A DNA stretch of 64,000 nucleotides from Oceanospirillum sp048265165 (GTDB lineage: Bacteria > Pseudomonadota > Gammaproteobacteria > Pseudomonadales > Halomonadaceae): positions 620,001 to 684,000 of the forward strand of contig NZ_JBLXCD010000002.1 in the NCBI RefSeq assembly GCF_048265165.1, written 5' to 3'. The first letter of the stretch is position 1; each line of letters starts with the position of its first letter. Under the pieces are notes generated by a model that did no database searches, had not been told where the DNA came from, and saw only the letters and a program-made list of their open reading frames with translations. This document shows, piece by piece, positions 1 through 9,578 of this stretch. Both the position numbers and the translations under genes were made by a program.

Positions 1-1
1 G

Positions 2-1585
2 AAAATTTACGCATTGGCTGGAGAGAAGTTTGATATCGGTTCGCAAAAAGAGTTGGCAGATATTCTGTATGTAAAGCATGCCATCCCCGTGAAGGATAAG
101 ACTAAGTCCGGCGGCTCTACCTCTCTGAATGCTCTGAAACGTCTGTCCCGGGATCATGAACTTGCCAGACTGGTGTTTGATTACAAAACACTGGAAAAAA
201 ACACTAAGGATCAGGCTGGCTTGGGCAAAGCCCTGCTGCCATTTAACAAGATCAAGCTGGAAAAAGCAGCGCCTTACGCGGCAGAAGATGCGGATATTAC
301 TCTGCGCCTGCATAACAAATTGTTGCCGATGGTACAGGCCGAAGGCCGACTGGCCGACCTGCTGACCGAGGTTGAGCTGCCACTGGTGCCTGTGCTGTCC
401 CGAATTGAGCGTAACGGCACCAAAATCGACTCTGATAAGCTGAAGAAGCAAAGCCAGCAGATTACAGCACGTCTGCGGGAGCTGGAAAGCGAAGCCTATG
501 AGCTGGCTGGCCGTGAGTTTAATCTCGGTTCGCCTAAACAGTTGGGCGAGATCCTCTATGAAGAGATGCAGCTGCCGGTGAAGAAAAAAACACCGTCCGG
601 TAAACCTTCTACCTCTGAAGAAGCTCTGCAGGAGCTGGCTTTAGACTATCCGCTGCCTAAACTGATTATGGAGCACCGGGGTCTGAACAAGCTGATGTCC
701 ACCTACACCGATAAGCTGCCTCAGATGGTCAGCGACCGTACCGGGCGTCTGCATACCTCCTATCATCAGGCGGTGACGGCTACGGGGCGCTTATCATCCA
801 GTGATCCGAATCTGCAGAATATCCCGATCCGTACCGAAGAGGGGCGCCGTATCCGTCAGGCCTTTGTGCCGGAAGCGGGTAATGTGATCGTTGCGGCGGA
901 TTATTCTCAGATTGAGCTACGCATTATGGCGCATCTTTCCGGTGATAAAGGTTTGTTGGAAGCGTTTAAAAATAATCAGGATGTGCATAAGGCGACCGCT
1001 GCCGAGGTTTTCGGCTGCACACCGGATCAGGTCACGACCGATCAGCGCCGTAGCGCGAAAGCGATTAACTTCGGCCTGATCTATGGCATGTCAGCCTTTG
1101 GCTTAGCCAGACAGCTGCATATCGAACGTGGTCAGGCACAGGTCTATATCGAGCGTTACTTTGACCGCTACCCTGGCGTTGCACGCTATATGGACAGTAT
1201 TCGTGAAAGTGCGAAAGAAAAAGGCTATGTGGAAACCTTACTGGGGCGTCGTCTTTATCTGCCGGAGATCAATGCCCAAAACGGCGCTATGCGTAAAGCT
1301 GCCGAGCGTACCGCCATTAATGCGCCGATGCAGGGCACTGCGGCCGATATCATCAAAAAAGCGATGATTAATGTACATAACTGGCTGGCGGACGAAACAG
1401 ACCCTGCTGTTCAGCATGTGAAAATGATTATGCAGGTGCATGATGAATTGGTCTTTGAGGTGCCCAAAGATCAGCTGGAGGCATTTAAAGCGGGCTTGCT
1501 ACCCTTGATGGAGCATGCAGTTGAGCTGGATGTGCCCTTGCTGGTTGAAGCCGATAGCGGTGAAAACTGGGACCAGGCGCACTGA
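2..1585 (+). CDS. polA: DNA polymerase I, C-terminal part (5' end outside window)
   Basis: Repair and Okazaki-fragment-processing DNA polymerase. The reading frame is open from the first bases of the window, so the gene begins upstream; about 527 residues of the usual roughly 920 are present. The visible part covers the end of the 3'-5' exonuclease-like domain and the whole polymerase domain. Family A motifs are all intact: motif A DYSQIELR (about nt 899-922), the O-helix motif B RRSAKAINFGLIYG (about nt 1047-1090) and motif C QVHDELVFEV (about nt 1432-1461). The 5' nuclease domain is not in the window. A good intrinsic terminator follows at 1688-1717. Identification is secure. Confidence 0.97.
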   Translation, partial: KIYALAGEKFDIGSQKELADILYVKHAIPVKDKTKSGGSTSLNALKRLSRDHELARLVFDYKTLEKNTKDQAGLGKALLPFNKIKLEKAAPYAAEDADITLRLHNKLLPMVQAEGRLADLLTEVELPLVPVLSRIERNGTKIDSDKLKKQSQQITARLRELESEAYELAGREFNLGSPKQLGEILYEEMQLPVKKKTPSGKPSTSEEALQELALDYPLPKLIMEHRGLNKLMSTYTDKLPQMVSDRTGRLHTSYHQAVTATGRLSSSDPNLQNIPIRTEEGRRIRQAFVPEAGNVIVAADYSQIELRIMAHLSGDKGLLEAFKNNQDVHKATAAEVFGCTPDQVTTDQRRSAKAINFGLIYGMSAFGLARQLHIERGQAQVYIERYFDRYPGVARYMDSIRESAKEKGYVETLLGRRLYLPEINAQNGAMRKAAERTAINAPMQGTAADIIKKAMINVHNWLADETDPAVQHVKMIMQVHDELVFEVPKDQLEAFKAGLLPLMEHAVELDVPLLVEADSGENWDQAH

Positions 1586-1687
1586 TAAAAGGGCTGATCG
1601 TTACCTGATGCAATAAAACAGAGTAAAAATTAGCCCGAAGCTCTCTTCAGCTGAGCTATTATTTTGATTGCCAGTTGAGGCTGTAGG

Positions 1688-1717
1688 CAGGGTGGTAGCG
1701 GTATCGCCCTGTTTTTT
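1688..1717 (+). terminator. Intrinsic terminator after polA
   Basis: A 9-bp stem (1688-1696 with 1703-1711, two G-T pairs) with a 6-nt loop is followed directly by six T residues. It lies about 100 bp after the polA stop. The rest of the 1586-1906 gap holds no convincing gene; see the finding on a possible small RNA here. Confidence 0.8.
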
Positions 1718-1906
1718 ACATATACCCTGACCTTTATAAGGTTTTTAACTGGGCGATGTATGATGTTACCTTTAAAAAAATGATCTGAAGCATCCGCTGC
1801 AGATATCTGTTTTTTTAGTGCTTTGAGTACCCCATGAATAATAATAAATACAAGTTTGTTTCTCTTTATGTGATCTGCTGCAGCTTTAAATTAAACAGGC
1901 ACGACT

Positions 1907-4603
1907 ATGTTTAACCGGCTGTCGCTGCGGCAAAAGCTGATTGCAGTTCCTGTTATCGGATGCTTTATCGTTGTCATTTTTATCTTTGCGATGCTGGGGC
2001 TGGTCAACCGTCAGGAAGAGGCCATGCGCCAGATTGTGACAGAAGACCTGAGCAGTATCGCCCGAAATACCTCTCTTTTATCTGACCTTTCCCGAAACCA
2101 TGTCTCTTTTCAGGAGCTGCTGGCCCGTTATCAGCAACAGATAGATAACTTCAGTCTGAGTAACATTGGTCTGAGTCGTATCCATGTGATCTACCAGATA
2201 CGGGATAATCTGCAGTTGGAGTCTCAGTTACAGCGAAGTACAGAGATTCCCCGGCTGAGTGAAGCCCTGAAGGCTCTGATTGACGACCTTGAGGGGTATG
2301 CTGTCAGTGCTGAGGCAACCCTTGAACATGCCGCTGATCATCATCCGGCAACGCCACAGATGTTGCTGCTGCTGAATCGCAGTTTTGCCAATACGCATCG
2401 CCAGTTCATCACCTTTTTGGAGTTGATGGGCCAGAGTATTAACGATGACACCACAGCAGAGCTGCAGGCGCTGGAAGAAGAAGTTATTGTTTTTACTATG
2501 TTGATGAGCCTGGTGCTCTTCATGCTGTTGGTATTCAGTTTCCGCCAGACGGGCGAGTTTTCCAGTAGTTTGCATCGCATGATTAAGGCATTGAATACAC
2601 TAGCCTCTGGAGAGCGGCGTATCGGTCTGCGTGACCGGCACTTTGAAACCAAAGAGTTACAGCAGATGTCGGAAGCGATTGACTGTTTTCAGCGTAGTCT
2701 GGTGGCACTTGATATCACACAGAATAAGGTTGAAGAGACTAATAAACAGTTACGCCAGGAGATTACCTTTAAAGAAAATGCTGAGTCTGAGCTGAATAAT
2801 GCTCTGGATGCACTGCAGCTGGCGAATGATGAGCTGGAAAATCGAGTCTCAGAGCGTACACAGGAGTTGGCTGAGATCAATGATAGCCTTCAACAGGAAG
2901 TGGATTTCCGGCGGGAAGCTGAAAAGCAGTTACAGCTGTTTAAGATGGCTGTTCATAATACCAGTGAAGCCGTAATTATTACCGACTCAGACGCCTGTAT
3001 TCTGGAAGTAAACCCTGCGTACTGTCAGATTACGGGCTATAAACGGCAGGAAGTGCTGGGTAAGAACCCTAATATTACTCGCTCTGATCGACATGATTCT
3101 GAGTTTTATCGACAGATGTGGGAACAACTCCGTCAGTGTGGTGAGTGGAGTGGTGAGATCTGGGATCGCCGTAAAAGTGGTGATGTATTTCCGAAGTGGC
3201 TCAGTATTAATGCGGTAAATGATGGCACTTCCGACCATACATACTACGTCGGTGTCTTTATGGATATCAGCCGGATTAAACAGGCCGAGCAAGAGCTTGA
3301 GCGGCTGGCTTACTATGATCCCCTGACCGGCCTGCCCAACCGAGTTCTGTTTGATGATCGCCTTGAACAGGAAATCAGAACCTGCACGTCTGACCATGGT
3401 TGTTTTGGATTGCTTTATATTGATCTGGATCGTTTCAAGTATGTTAATGATACCCTGGGCCATTCCGTGGGTGATGAGTTACTGGTTGAAGTGGGGCAGC
3501 GTATCAAAAGCTGCATTCGGGAACCGGATACCGTAGCCCGCATGAGTGGTGATGAGTTCACTGTTATCGTGCGTAGTGTCCGTGGATCTGATGACATGGA
3601 AGTTGTCGCAGCCAAGATCATTGAACAGATTGAGTTGCCGGTACAGATTGCAGAGCGGGAGATTTTTGTCGGTGCCAGTATCGGTATCAGTCTGTACCCT
3701 GAGCATGCCTCTGATAGTGAGCTGCTTAAGAAATATGCAGATCTGGCAATGTATAAGGCCAAGGAGTCTGGCCGGGGGCGTTATCAGGTTTTCAATGCCG
3801 ATATGACGGCGGTCGACCTTGATCGTATGGCGCTGACCGGTCAACTGAAGCAGGCGATCAGTCAAAAAGAGTTTATTCTGCATTATCAGCCAATCGTCTC
3901 TATTGCTGATTCTTCTATTTCTGCTGTTGAAGCACTGATTCGCTGGCAGCCGGAAGATGGCAGGATTATCTATCCGGGAGACTTTATTGAGCATGCGGAA
4001 GAGACCGGACTCATTCATGCTATAGGTGACTGGGTACTGGAAGCAGCCTGTGAGCAGGCGGCGATCTGGAATAAACAACTGAAGCATCCGGTAGCGATGG
4101 CGGTTAACCTATCCGCTGTTCAGTTTGAAAACCCTGAACTTCCTGCTTATATCGCAGACATACTCAACCGAACGGGGCTTAACCCTGAGTTACTGCATGT
4201 AGAGATTACTGAAACGACTGTGATGAAGCAGCCGGATCAAACAGAGAACCTGCTCAGGGAGATATCAGCGTTAGGGGTTAAGATCTCCATTGATGACTTT
4301 GGTGCCGGTTATTCTTCCCTGAGCTACCTGATGCGTTTTACTGCTAACAAACTTAAAATTGACCGTGCTTTTACTCAGCAACTGACCGAGCGGCGTAATG
4401 ATCAGATTATTCCGACGGCTATCATCAACCTGGGAAGCAGTCTCCACCTTGAAACCGTAGCGGAAGGTGTTGAAACTGAGTTTCAGCTACAGATGCTGAA
4501 AGATAAAGGTTGCACTTATGCACAGGGGTATCTTTTAAGCCGACCTGTGTCGCCGGATTCAGCATTTGAAATGTTAAAGCAACACTGGATTAGACCGTCC
4601 TGA
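1907..4603 (+). CDS. Membrane-anchored PAS-GGDEF-EAL cyclic-di-GMP signalling protein
   Basis: An 898-residue inner-membrane protein expected to make and/or break cyclic-di-GMP. In order: N-terminal membrane helix (about residues 11-31), periplasmic sensor region, second membrane helix (about 193-213), HAMP-like linker and long coiled coil (about 215-335), PAS domain (about 343-455), GGDEF domain (about 465-625) and EAL domain (about 640-890). The cyclase signature is SGDEF (about 547-551), a tolerated variant, with an RxxD inhibitory site (REPD) just before it. The EAL domain keeps its E-A-L (about 675), the NLS, EITE, DDFG and AEGVE motifs, so phosphodiesterase activity is likely. Monocistronic by position. 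The signal it senses is unknown. Confidence 0.93.
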   Translation: MFNRLSLRQKLIAVPVIGCFIVVIFIFAMLGLVNRQEEAMRQIVTEDLSSIARNTSLLSDLSRNHVSFQELLARYQQQIDNFSLSNIGLSRIHVIYQIRDNLQLESQLQRSTEIPRLSEALKALIDDLEGYAVSAEATLEHAADHHPATPQMLLLLNRSFANTHRQFITFLELMGQSINDDTTAELQALEEEVIVFTMLMSLVLFMLLVFSFRQTGEFSSSLHRMIKALNTLASGERRIGLRDRHFETKELQQMSEAIDCFQRSLVALDITQNKVEETNKQLRQEITFKENAESELNNALDALQLANDELENRVSERTQELAEINDSLQQEVDFRREAEKQLQLFKMAVHNTSEAVIITDSDACILEVNPAYCQITGYKRQEVLGKNPNITRSDRHDSEFYRQMWEQLRQCGEWSGEIWDRRKSGDVFPKWLSINAVNDGTSDHTYYVGVFMDISRIKQAEQELERLAYYDPLTGLPNRVLFDDRLEQEIRTCTSDHGCFGLLYIDLDRFKYVNDTLGHSVGDELLVEVGQRIKSCIREPDTVARMSGDEFTVIVRSVRGSDDMEVVAAKIIEQIELPVQIAEREIFVGASIGISLYPEHASDSELLKKYADLAMYKAKESGRGRYQVFNADMTAVDLDRMALTGQLKQAISQKEFILHYQPIVSIADSSISAVEALIRWQPEDGRIIYPGDFIEHAEETGLIHAIGDWVLEAACEQAAIWNKQLKHPVAMAVNLSAVQFENPELPAYIADILNRTGLNPELLHVEITETTVMKQPDQTENLLREISALGVKISIDDFGAGYSSLSYLMRFTANKLKIDRAFTQQLTERRNDQIIPTAIINLGSSLHLETVAEGVETEFQLQMLKDKGCTYAQGYLLSRPVSPDSAFEMLKQHWIRPS

Positions 4604-4679
4604 TGTCCGCTGGGGAACCCGTTGACCACCTCCCTGTCTGATGGATAACTAAACTGTTCACTAGGATACGACCTGAAAT

Positions 4680-5054
4680 ATGAAGCCATTTATATTGTCA
4701 CTGGCATTACTGGCAACGGTTACTTTACCGGTACAGGCTGCAGATACCGAAGCGTTAAAAGAGAAAGCAGCGGAGTTTGCAGATGAAACTGCTGAGGTAG
4801 CCTCCGAGGTTGGGAGTCAACTGAAGGATTGGGGGAGTAAAGCCTGGGACACCAGTAAAGAAGCGGCAGATGCGGCTAAAAAAAAGCTGACGGAAACTGA
4901 CCGTGAAGCTGTTGGGGAAACTCTGAAAGATATTGGTAGTTCGTTGCTTGAAGGGGGGAAGCGCGCCGCTGAGGCAGCCAACGAGAAGCTGGATGAGTTC
5001 AGCCGTGAGCAGGAGATGGACGAAGTCCCCGAAGCTGAAGGTACCATGATCTGA
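4680..5054 (+). CDS. Small secreted alanine-rich helical protein, unknown function
   Basis: A 124-residue protein with a clear Sec signal peptide (basic start, hydrophobic core, cleavage after VQA at about residue 20). The mature part is rich in Ala, Lys and Glu and reads as long amphipathic helices with repeated AADAAKKKL-type and AAEAANEKL-type segments. It should be a soluble periplasmic or envelope-associated helical protein. No catalytic motif is visible. I do not recognise a named family; stress-related apolipoprotein-like or YtxH-like proteins look superficially similar. It starts 76 bp after the GGDEF-EAL gene, on the same strand. Confidence 0.75.
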   Translation: MKPFILSLALLATVTLPVQAADTEALKEKAAEFADETAEVASEVGSQLKDWGSKAWDTSKEAADAAKKKLTETDREAVGETLKDIGSSLLEGGKRAAEAANEKLDEFSREQEMDEVPEAEGTMI

Positions 5055-5071
5055 GTATTCTTTATGGGGAG

Positions 5072-5169
5072 TGTAGGTCGCGGCTTTAGCCCGACAGAGT
5101 TGTCGCCCTAAAGGACGACCTACACGAAAGAAGTGTTGCTCCAGGGCAGAGCGTTATTTCAGATAGGTA
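5072..5169. repeat. REP-like hairpin unit, copy 1 of a 98-bp direct repeat
   Basis: First copy of a 98-bp sequence repeated at a 134-bp offset (copy 2 at 5206-5303). It contains a nested palindrome at 5073-5123: outer arms GTAGGTCG/CGACCTAC, middle arms around CTTTAG/CTAAAG, and an inner CGACA/TGTCG hairpin. Its right end carries a decayed copy of the last few codons of speA. The structure resembles REP elements mobilised by RAYT transposases, but no RAYT gene is in the window. Confidence 0.85.
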
Positions 5170-5205
5170 CTGTTACTCTGGTATAGAAAGGGTAGATGTA
5201 GGGAA

Positions 5206-5303
5206 TGTAGGTCGCGGCTTTAGCCCGACAGACTTGTCGCCCTAAAGGACGACCTACAGAAAAGAAGTGTTGCTCCAGGGTAGACCGTTATTCCAGATAG
5301 GTA
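5206..5303. repeat. REP-like hairpin unit, copy 2, overlapping the 3' end of speA
   Basis: Second copy of the 98-bp unit, differing from copy 1 at only a few positions. Palindrome at 5207-5257. The unit runs through the stop codon of speA (on the minus strand) and takes in its last codons, so this is probably the original copy and 5072-5169 the duplicate. The hairpin may also act as a terminator or mRNA stabiliser for speA. Confidence 0.85.
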
Positions 5304-7192
5304 TAGCCCGCCAGCCCCTCTTCCAGCTCTCTGATAAAGAGCGCCTGCTCTGCATCGGTCAGGTCACTGGCGTCCATCTTGGCGCGGTAGCTGTCCATCA
5401 GTTTGTTTGGATCAAAGTTCACGTACTCCAGAACCTTGGCCACAGTATCACCCTTGATCACCTGATTGATCTGCACCTCACCCCCGACATTGACGGTAAC
5501 ATCCACCGAGTCCGTATCACCGAACAGATTGTGCATATCCCCCAGAATTTCCTGATAAGCCCCCACCAGGAATACGCCTAACAGGCGTTGCTCACCTTCC
5601 GGCCAGGCCGGTAACGGCAGAGTGGTTTCCAGTCCCTGACCGTCCACATAAAGATCGATTCGGCCATCGGAATCACAGGTAATATCCTGAATAACACCAC
5701 GACGTAGTGGGGGCTGATGCAGTTGAGACAGAGGGAGAATCGGGAAGATCTGCTCGATACCCCAAACATCCGGCAGCGACTGGAAGAGGGAGAAGTTAGC
5801 GAACAGTTTGTCGGCCAGTTTCTCATTCAGCTCATCCAGAATGGTACGGTGAGCACGGTTACGGGTGTTAAGCTGACCACGTAACTGGTCACAAGTCGCG
5901 GTGTAGATACGTTCTGCCAGAGAGCGCTGGGGCAGACTCAGAATGCCCAGGGTGTACATATCCTGCGCTTCAGAAACCGCCTGCACCACATCGTGATAGC
6001 TTTCCACCAGAGAACGTTCGTCAGCGCCCTGCGTCACCAGCTGAAAGGCGCGCCATAGCTCCTGGATTACCGCAGGTTCGTCATCACTGATGCTGTCCGG
6101 TGCATTAGTATCCGGTGACTCAATATCAATTACATCGGTAATCAATACTGCGTGGTGCGCGGTAATCGCCCGACCTGATTCGGTAATCAGGTGTGGGTAC
6201 GGTAGATTATTATTACGGCATACCTCGTTGATCGCATGCACTACATTGTTGGCATACTCTTCCATACTGTAGTTGATGGAACAGATACTACGGGAGCGAG
6301 TGCCTTCATAATCCACACCCAGGCCGCCACCGACATCGACAAAGCGTACGTTCGCACCCAGATTGCACAGCTCGTTATAGAAACGGCCGCACTCCTTCAG
6401 GCCGCGCTGAATATCACGGATGTTGGCGATCTGAGACCCCAAATGGAAGTGCAGCAGTTGTAGTGTATCCAGAGCATCGGCTCTTTTCAGTTGCTCAACT
6501 ACCTGCAGAATCTGGCTGGCCGAGAGACCAAACTTGGACTTCTCACCACCGGTGTTTTGCCAGTTACCTTTGCCGATGGACGCCAGACGGGCACGGATTC
6601 CCATGCGCGGCTTTACGCCCATCTTTTTACTTTCTTCCAGTACAAGGCTCAGCTCGTTCATCTTCTCGATGACGATAAAGACTTTATGGCCGAGTTTTTC
6701 GCCCAGCAGCGCCAGCCGTACGTATTCCCTGTCTTTATAACCGTTGCAGACAATAACGGAGTTTTGTTGTCCCGTTTGTGCCAATACTGCCAGCAGCTCC
6801 GGTTTACTACCGGCCTCCAGGCCTACACGGTTGGCTGAACGGGCAGAGGTATTCAGAATTTCTTCCACCACACGGCGCTGTTGGTTTACCTTGATCGGGT
6901 AAACCGCTGTGTAGCCGCCAGTGTATTCCTGTTCCTGCATCGCCTTATCAAATGCCGCACACAGGCGGTTTACACGGTGGTGCAGAATATCGGTAAAGCG
7001 AACCAGAACAGGTAACGAAAGCCCCTGAGCCTGAAGCGTCTGACAAAGTTGAGTCAGGTCCACTGAAGCATTCGGCTGCGTCGGGCTGGGTTTTACAACG
7101 ACCCGACCCTTAGGATTAACAGCAAAGTAATCACTGCCCCAGTGGTCTATGTTGTAAGTGCGGAACGCATCTTCAAGGCTCCAATCGGTCAT
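5288..7192 (-). CDS. speA: Biosynthetic arginine decarboxylase
   Basis: PLP-dependent enzyme converting arginine to agmatine, the first step of the arginine route to putrescine and spermidine. An alanine-racemase-type barrel is followed by the C-terminal decarboxylase domain. The PLP-binding lysine lies in YPIKVNQ (about 100 residues in), followed by the GLEAGSK, HFHLGSQI and VDVGGGLG motifs. Length is about 634-646 residues, close to E. coli SpeA (658). I chose the ATG at 7192, which has AAGGTGAG a little upstream; an in-frame GTG at 7228 would add 12 residues but has no visible ribosome-binding site. It is divergent from speE, so the two polyamine genes share one upstream region. No agmatinase or agmatine deiminase gene is nearby. 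Confidence 0.93.
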   Translation of the reverse strand: MTDWSLEDAFRTYNIDHWGSDYFAVNPKGRVVVKPSPTQPNASVDLTQLCQTLQAQGLSLPVLVRFTDILHHRVNRLCAAFDKAMQEQEYTGGYTAVYPIKVNQQRRVVEEILNTSARSANRVGLEAGSKPELLAVLAQTGQQNSVIVCNGYKDREYVRLALLGEKLGHKVFIVIEKMNELSLVLEESKKMGVKPRMGIRARLASIGKGNWQNTGGEKSKFGLSASQILQVVEQLKRADALDTLQLLHFHLGSQIANIRDIQRGLKECGRFYNELCNLGANVRFVDVGGGLGVDYEGTRSRSICSINYSMEEYANNVVHAINEVCRNNNLPYPHLITESGRAITAHHAVLITDVIDIESPDTNAPDSISDDEPAVIQELWRAFQLVTQGADERSLVESYHDVVQAVSEAQDMYTLGILSLPQRSLAERIYTATCDQLRGQLNTRNRAHRTILDELNEKLADKLFANFSLFQSLPDVWGIEQIFPILPLSQLHQPPLRRGVIQDITCDSDGRIDLYVDGQGLETTLPLPAWPEGEQRLLGVFLVGAYQEILGDMHNLFGDTDSVDVTVNVGGEVQINQVIKGDTVAKVLEYVNFDPNKLMDSYRAKMDASDLTDAEQALFIRELEEGLAGYTYLE

Positions 7193-7228
7193 CTCTTCGT
7201 TACTCACCTTTAGGGTCTGTGGTGACAC

Positions 7229-7623
7229 TGCAGAACAGGTGCAGGTCGGGATTGTCTGAACGGTTCTGAGGGTAGATCATTTTAATGACGAAAGCAGTTT
7301 TTCCTGTGTACTTTGTCGTGATTGACTCGCTTTCCGGGTGCCTTTCAGGCGCGCGCATTATCCATTCAATCCGGGAAAAATCAAACAAAAATACTGTGCT
7401 TCTCACCGACTGACTTTTATCGGATTTTGGGTTAAAAATATCTTTGTTTCTACAGGGGCAATCCGTTATTGTTGCGCCCCTTATTTAAACGGCTTGAAGG
7501 GCTCTTTCAAACAGAAGAGTTTAGGCTGCAGGCCATCTTCCCATCAGGTGCAACCACATCTCAGGTTTCAGAAATGAATGCCCGGGATGCAGACGTTTCT
7601 GAGATGCAATTGTTGAGGTAGCT
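7229..7623. other. Divergent regulatory region between speA and speE
   Basis: About 395 bp without a convincing gene; it must hold the promoters for both polyamine genes. A weak imperfect hairpin (AGGGGC with GCCCCT) lies near 7456-7486, without a T-tract. The 68-codon minus-strand frame across 7200-7406 lacks a ribosome-binding site and looks accidental. I see no recognisable riboswitch. Confidence 0.5.
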
Positions 7624-8484
7624 ATGAGCGAACAACTGGACAACAACTGGTTTACTGAGGTTTTCACTTCCTGTGGTTCCGGCTTTTCTTTGAAAGTAAA
7701 AGCGAAACTGCACGAGGAACAGAGCCCGTATCAGAAGCTGGAAATCTACGATACGGAAACTTATGGCAACCTGATGGTGATTGATGGCTGCGTGATGCTG
7801 ACGGATCGTGACAACTTTCTCTATCATGAGATGATGTCTCATCCGGCACTGTTCAGCCATGCAGATCCTAAGCGTGTGGTGATTATCGGTGGTGGTGACT
7901 GTGGAACCCTGCGTGAAGTACTGAAGCACCCTGGTGTTGAGAAAGTGACCCAGATCGATATCGACAAGCTGGTAACCGACCTTTCCGAAAAATACTTCCC
8001 GGCACTGTGTGACAGCAATGATGACCCTCGGGCCGAGCTGTTGTTTGAAGATGGTGTGAAGTGGGTTGATGAGTGCCCGGAAGAAAGCATTGACCTGATC
8101 ATTGTCGACTCTACTGATCCGGTTGGCCCGGCGGAAGGCTTGTTCAAAGTGGATTTCTTTAAGCGCTGTTTCCGCATCCTTAAACAAGGGGGCGTTATGG
8201 TGCAGCAGTCTGAGTCGCCGTTGTACCACACCGACAGCATTATCAAAAATCTGCATGTTGATATGCAGGCAGCAGGTTTCAGCACTACCGCAACCCTGCC
8301 GTTTCCTCAGCCGGTGTATCCGTCAGGCTGGTGGAGTTGCACACTTGCAGGTAAAGGCACGGATGTTAAATCTTTCCGAGAAACTGATTCTGCGGCCAAA
8401 GGTTTTGAGACCGACTATTACACCGTGGACATGCATCATGGCGCCCTGACTTTGCCTCCTTTTATGAAGAAGGTTCTGGGATAA
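7624..8484 (+). CDS. speE: Polyamine aminopropyltransferase (spermidine synthase)
   Basis: Transfers the aminopropyl group of decarboxylated S-adenosylmethionine to putrescine, giving spermidine. At 286 residues it matches E. coli SpeE (288). The Rossmann-type methyltransferase fold shows in VVIIGGGDCGTLREV (about residues 86-100); GGGDCG replaces the commoner GGGDGG. Also present are the acidic VTQIDID motif, the catalytic DSTDPVGPA motif (about 161-169) and QQSESPL. The ATG is preceded by a GAGG ribosome-binding site. With speA across the divergent promoter it covers two steps of polyamine synthesis; speD is not here. Confidence 0.96.
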   Translation: MSEQLDNNWFTEVFTSCGSGFSLKVKAKLHEEQSPYQKLEIYDTETYGNLMVIDGCVMLTDRDNFLYHEMMSHPALFSHADPKRVVIIGGGDCGTLREVLKHPGVEKVTQIDIDKLVTDLSEKYFPALCDSNDDPRAELLFEDGVKWVDECPEESIDLIIVDSTDPVGPAEGLFKVDFFKRCFRILKQGGVMVQQSESPLYHTDSIIKNLHVDMQAAGFSTTATLPFPQPVYPSGWWSCTLAGKGTDVKSFRETDSAAKGFETDYYTVDMHHGALTLPPFMKKVLG

Positions 8485-8497
8485 CACCTAATATTTG

Positions 8498-8530
8498 TCA
8501 GGCTAGTCAGGATTCTTCTGACTGGCCTGA
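8498..8530. terminator. Hairpin between convergent speE and esterase genes
   Basis: 13-nt arms (8498-8510 and 8518-8530) with one mismatch and a 7-nt loop, placed just after speE and just beyond the stop of the convergent esterase gene. There is no strong T-tract, so termination is inferred from position and stem strength. Confidence 0.55.
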
Positions 8531-8543
8531 TGGCGCTCAGAAA

Positions 8544-9578
8544 TTATTCGGCCTGACCGGTTAAGTGATCTGCCATACGAATAATTGCAGAGACTTGTTG
8601 GTTTTTACGGGAGAAGAAAGGCTCTGATTCGTAGCCCCACCAATCCCAGCAGCCTTTTGGATTAGGCAGGCTTTTTTTTGTCTGTGGATAAAGCACCACG
8701 ATATTATTGGTTTCTGCCCAGCGGTTAAAACCACTGTTCCGGATAAAATGGTCTTCGGCAACCTCTGCACTCTGATCACAACCGTGCAACGCGATATGCA
8801 GCTTGCATCTGTTGTTATCATCACGGCAGGCTTCAGGAATATAGAGATAACCCCTGTCCAGCATGCCTTTACCCTCAAAAAACTCCAGTTGCCCAAACTC
8901 CACTATATCGCTTTTCTGGTTTGTCTCCGCTGCAGGCTTTAGCTGACCATACAGAGTAGAGAAGGCTTCACCTGCACCATCAAAGTGACAGTTTTGCAGA
9001 TGATGGCCTGATGGTGAGCCACATTCCGCATCGGTCTGCAGTGTTGGAAACCCATGCCCGGCTTCCGGAAGCGCCGTGATCCTCAAGTTATAGCTGGCCA
9101 CCAATGTTTGGTAAAACGTTATCAGGCTTTCAGTAACCGCTGGCGCTACGACAGCATCACTCTGACCCATAAAGATATAAACAGGGTCATCCACCAGCAG
9201 AGCCAGATCACCAATAGTACCGCTGCGACTGGCTTTCTGTAGCATGGTCATACGCTCCTGCTGGCTAATCATGGGCAGGGTAGTTTTCATACAGGACATC
9301 ATGGCATGGCTTAAGCCTTTAATCGCGCACCCCCAGGGGCCAGCAGAGAAAATGGCAGCCCCTTCGATTTTTTCCGGATGTGCCAGATGTAACTGATTGG
9401 CCATATAACCACCGGAAGAAAAACCCGATACTGTGATTGATGCATGGTTAAGGCTTGCCAGATAAGGAAGTCGGCTATAATTATCATCAGATTGGTTTGA
9501 CGTACAGGCGCTAAGAATCAGGCCGCAAGCCAGAAGGCTGAGCAAGTGAATGAAACGTGAGGAGTTGTGCCAAGCCAT
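8544..9578 (-). CDS. PHB-depolymerase-family esterase, predicted lipoprotein
   Basis: A 344-residue alpha/beta hydrolase related to polyhydroxybutyrate depolymerases. It has a lipoprotein signal peptide ending in the lipobox LSAC (Cys at about 25), so it should be anchored in the envelope, probably the outer membrane. The nucleophile motif is GFSSGGYM (about residues 53-60); an Asp in FMGQSDAVV and a His in AGHGF are good triad candidates. The C-terminal half has the family HGCDQ and GCWDWWGYE segments. It could act on PHB oligomers or another ester; no PHA synthesis genes are near to decide. Convergent with speE. Confidence 0.85.
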   Translation of the reverse strand: MAWHNSSRFIHLLSLLACGLILSACTSNQSDDNYSRLPYLASLNHASITVSGFSSGGYMANQLHLAHPEKIEGAAIFSAGPWGCAIKGLSHAMMSCMKTTLPMISQQERMTMLQKASRSGTIGDLALLVDDPVYIFMGQSDAVVAPAVTESLITFYQTLVASYNLRITALPEAGHGFPTLQTDAECGSPSGHHLQNCHFDGAGEAFSTLYGQLKPAAETNQKSDIVEFGQLEFFEGKGMLDRGYLYIPEACRDDNNRCKLHIALHGCDQSAEVAEDHFIRNSGFNRWAETNNIVVLYPQTKKSLPNPKGCWDWWGYESEPFFSRKNQQVSAIIRMADHLTGQAE

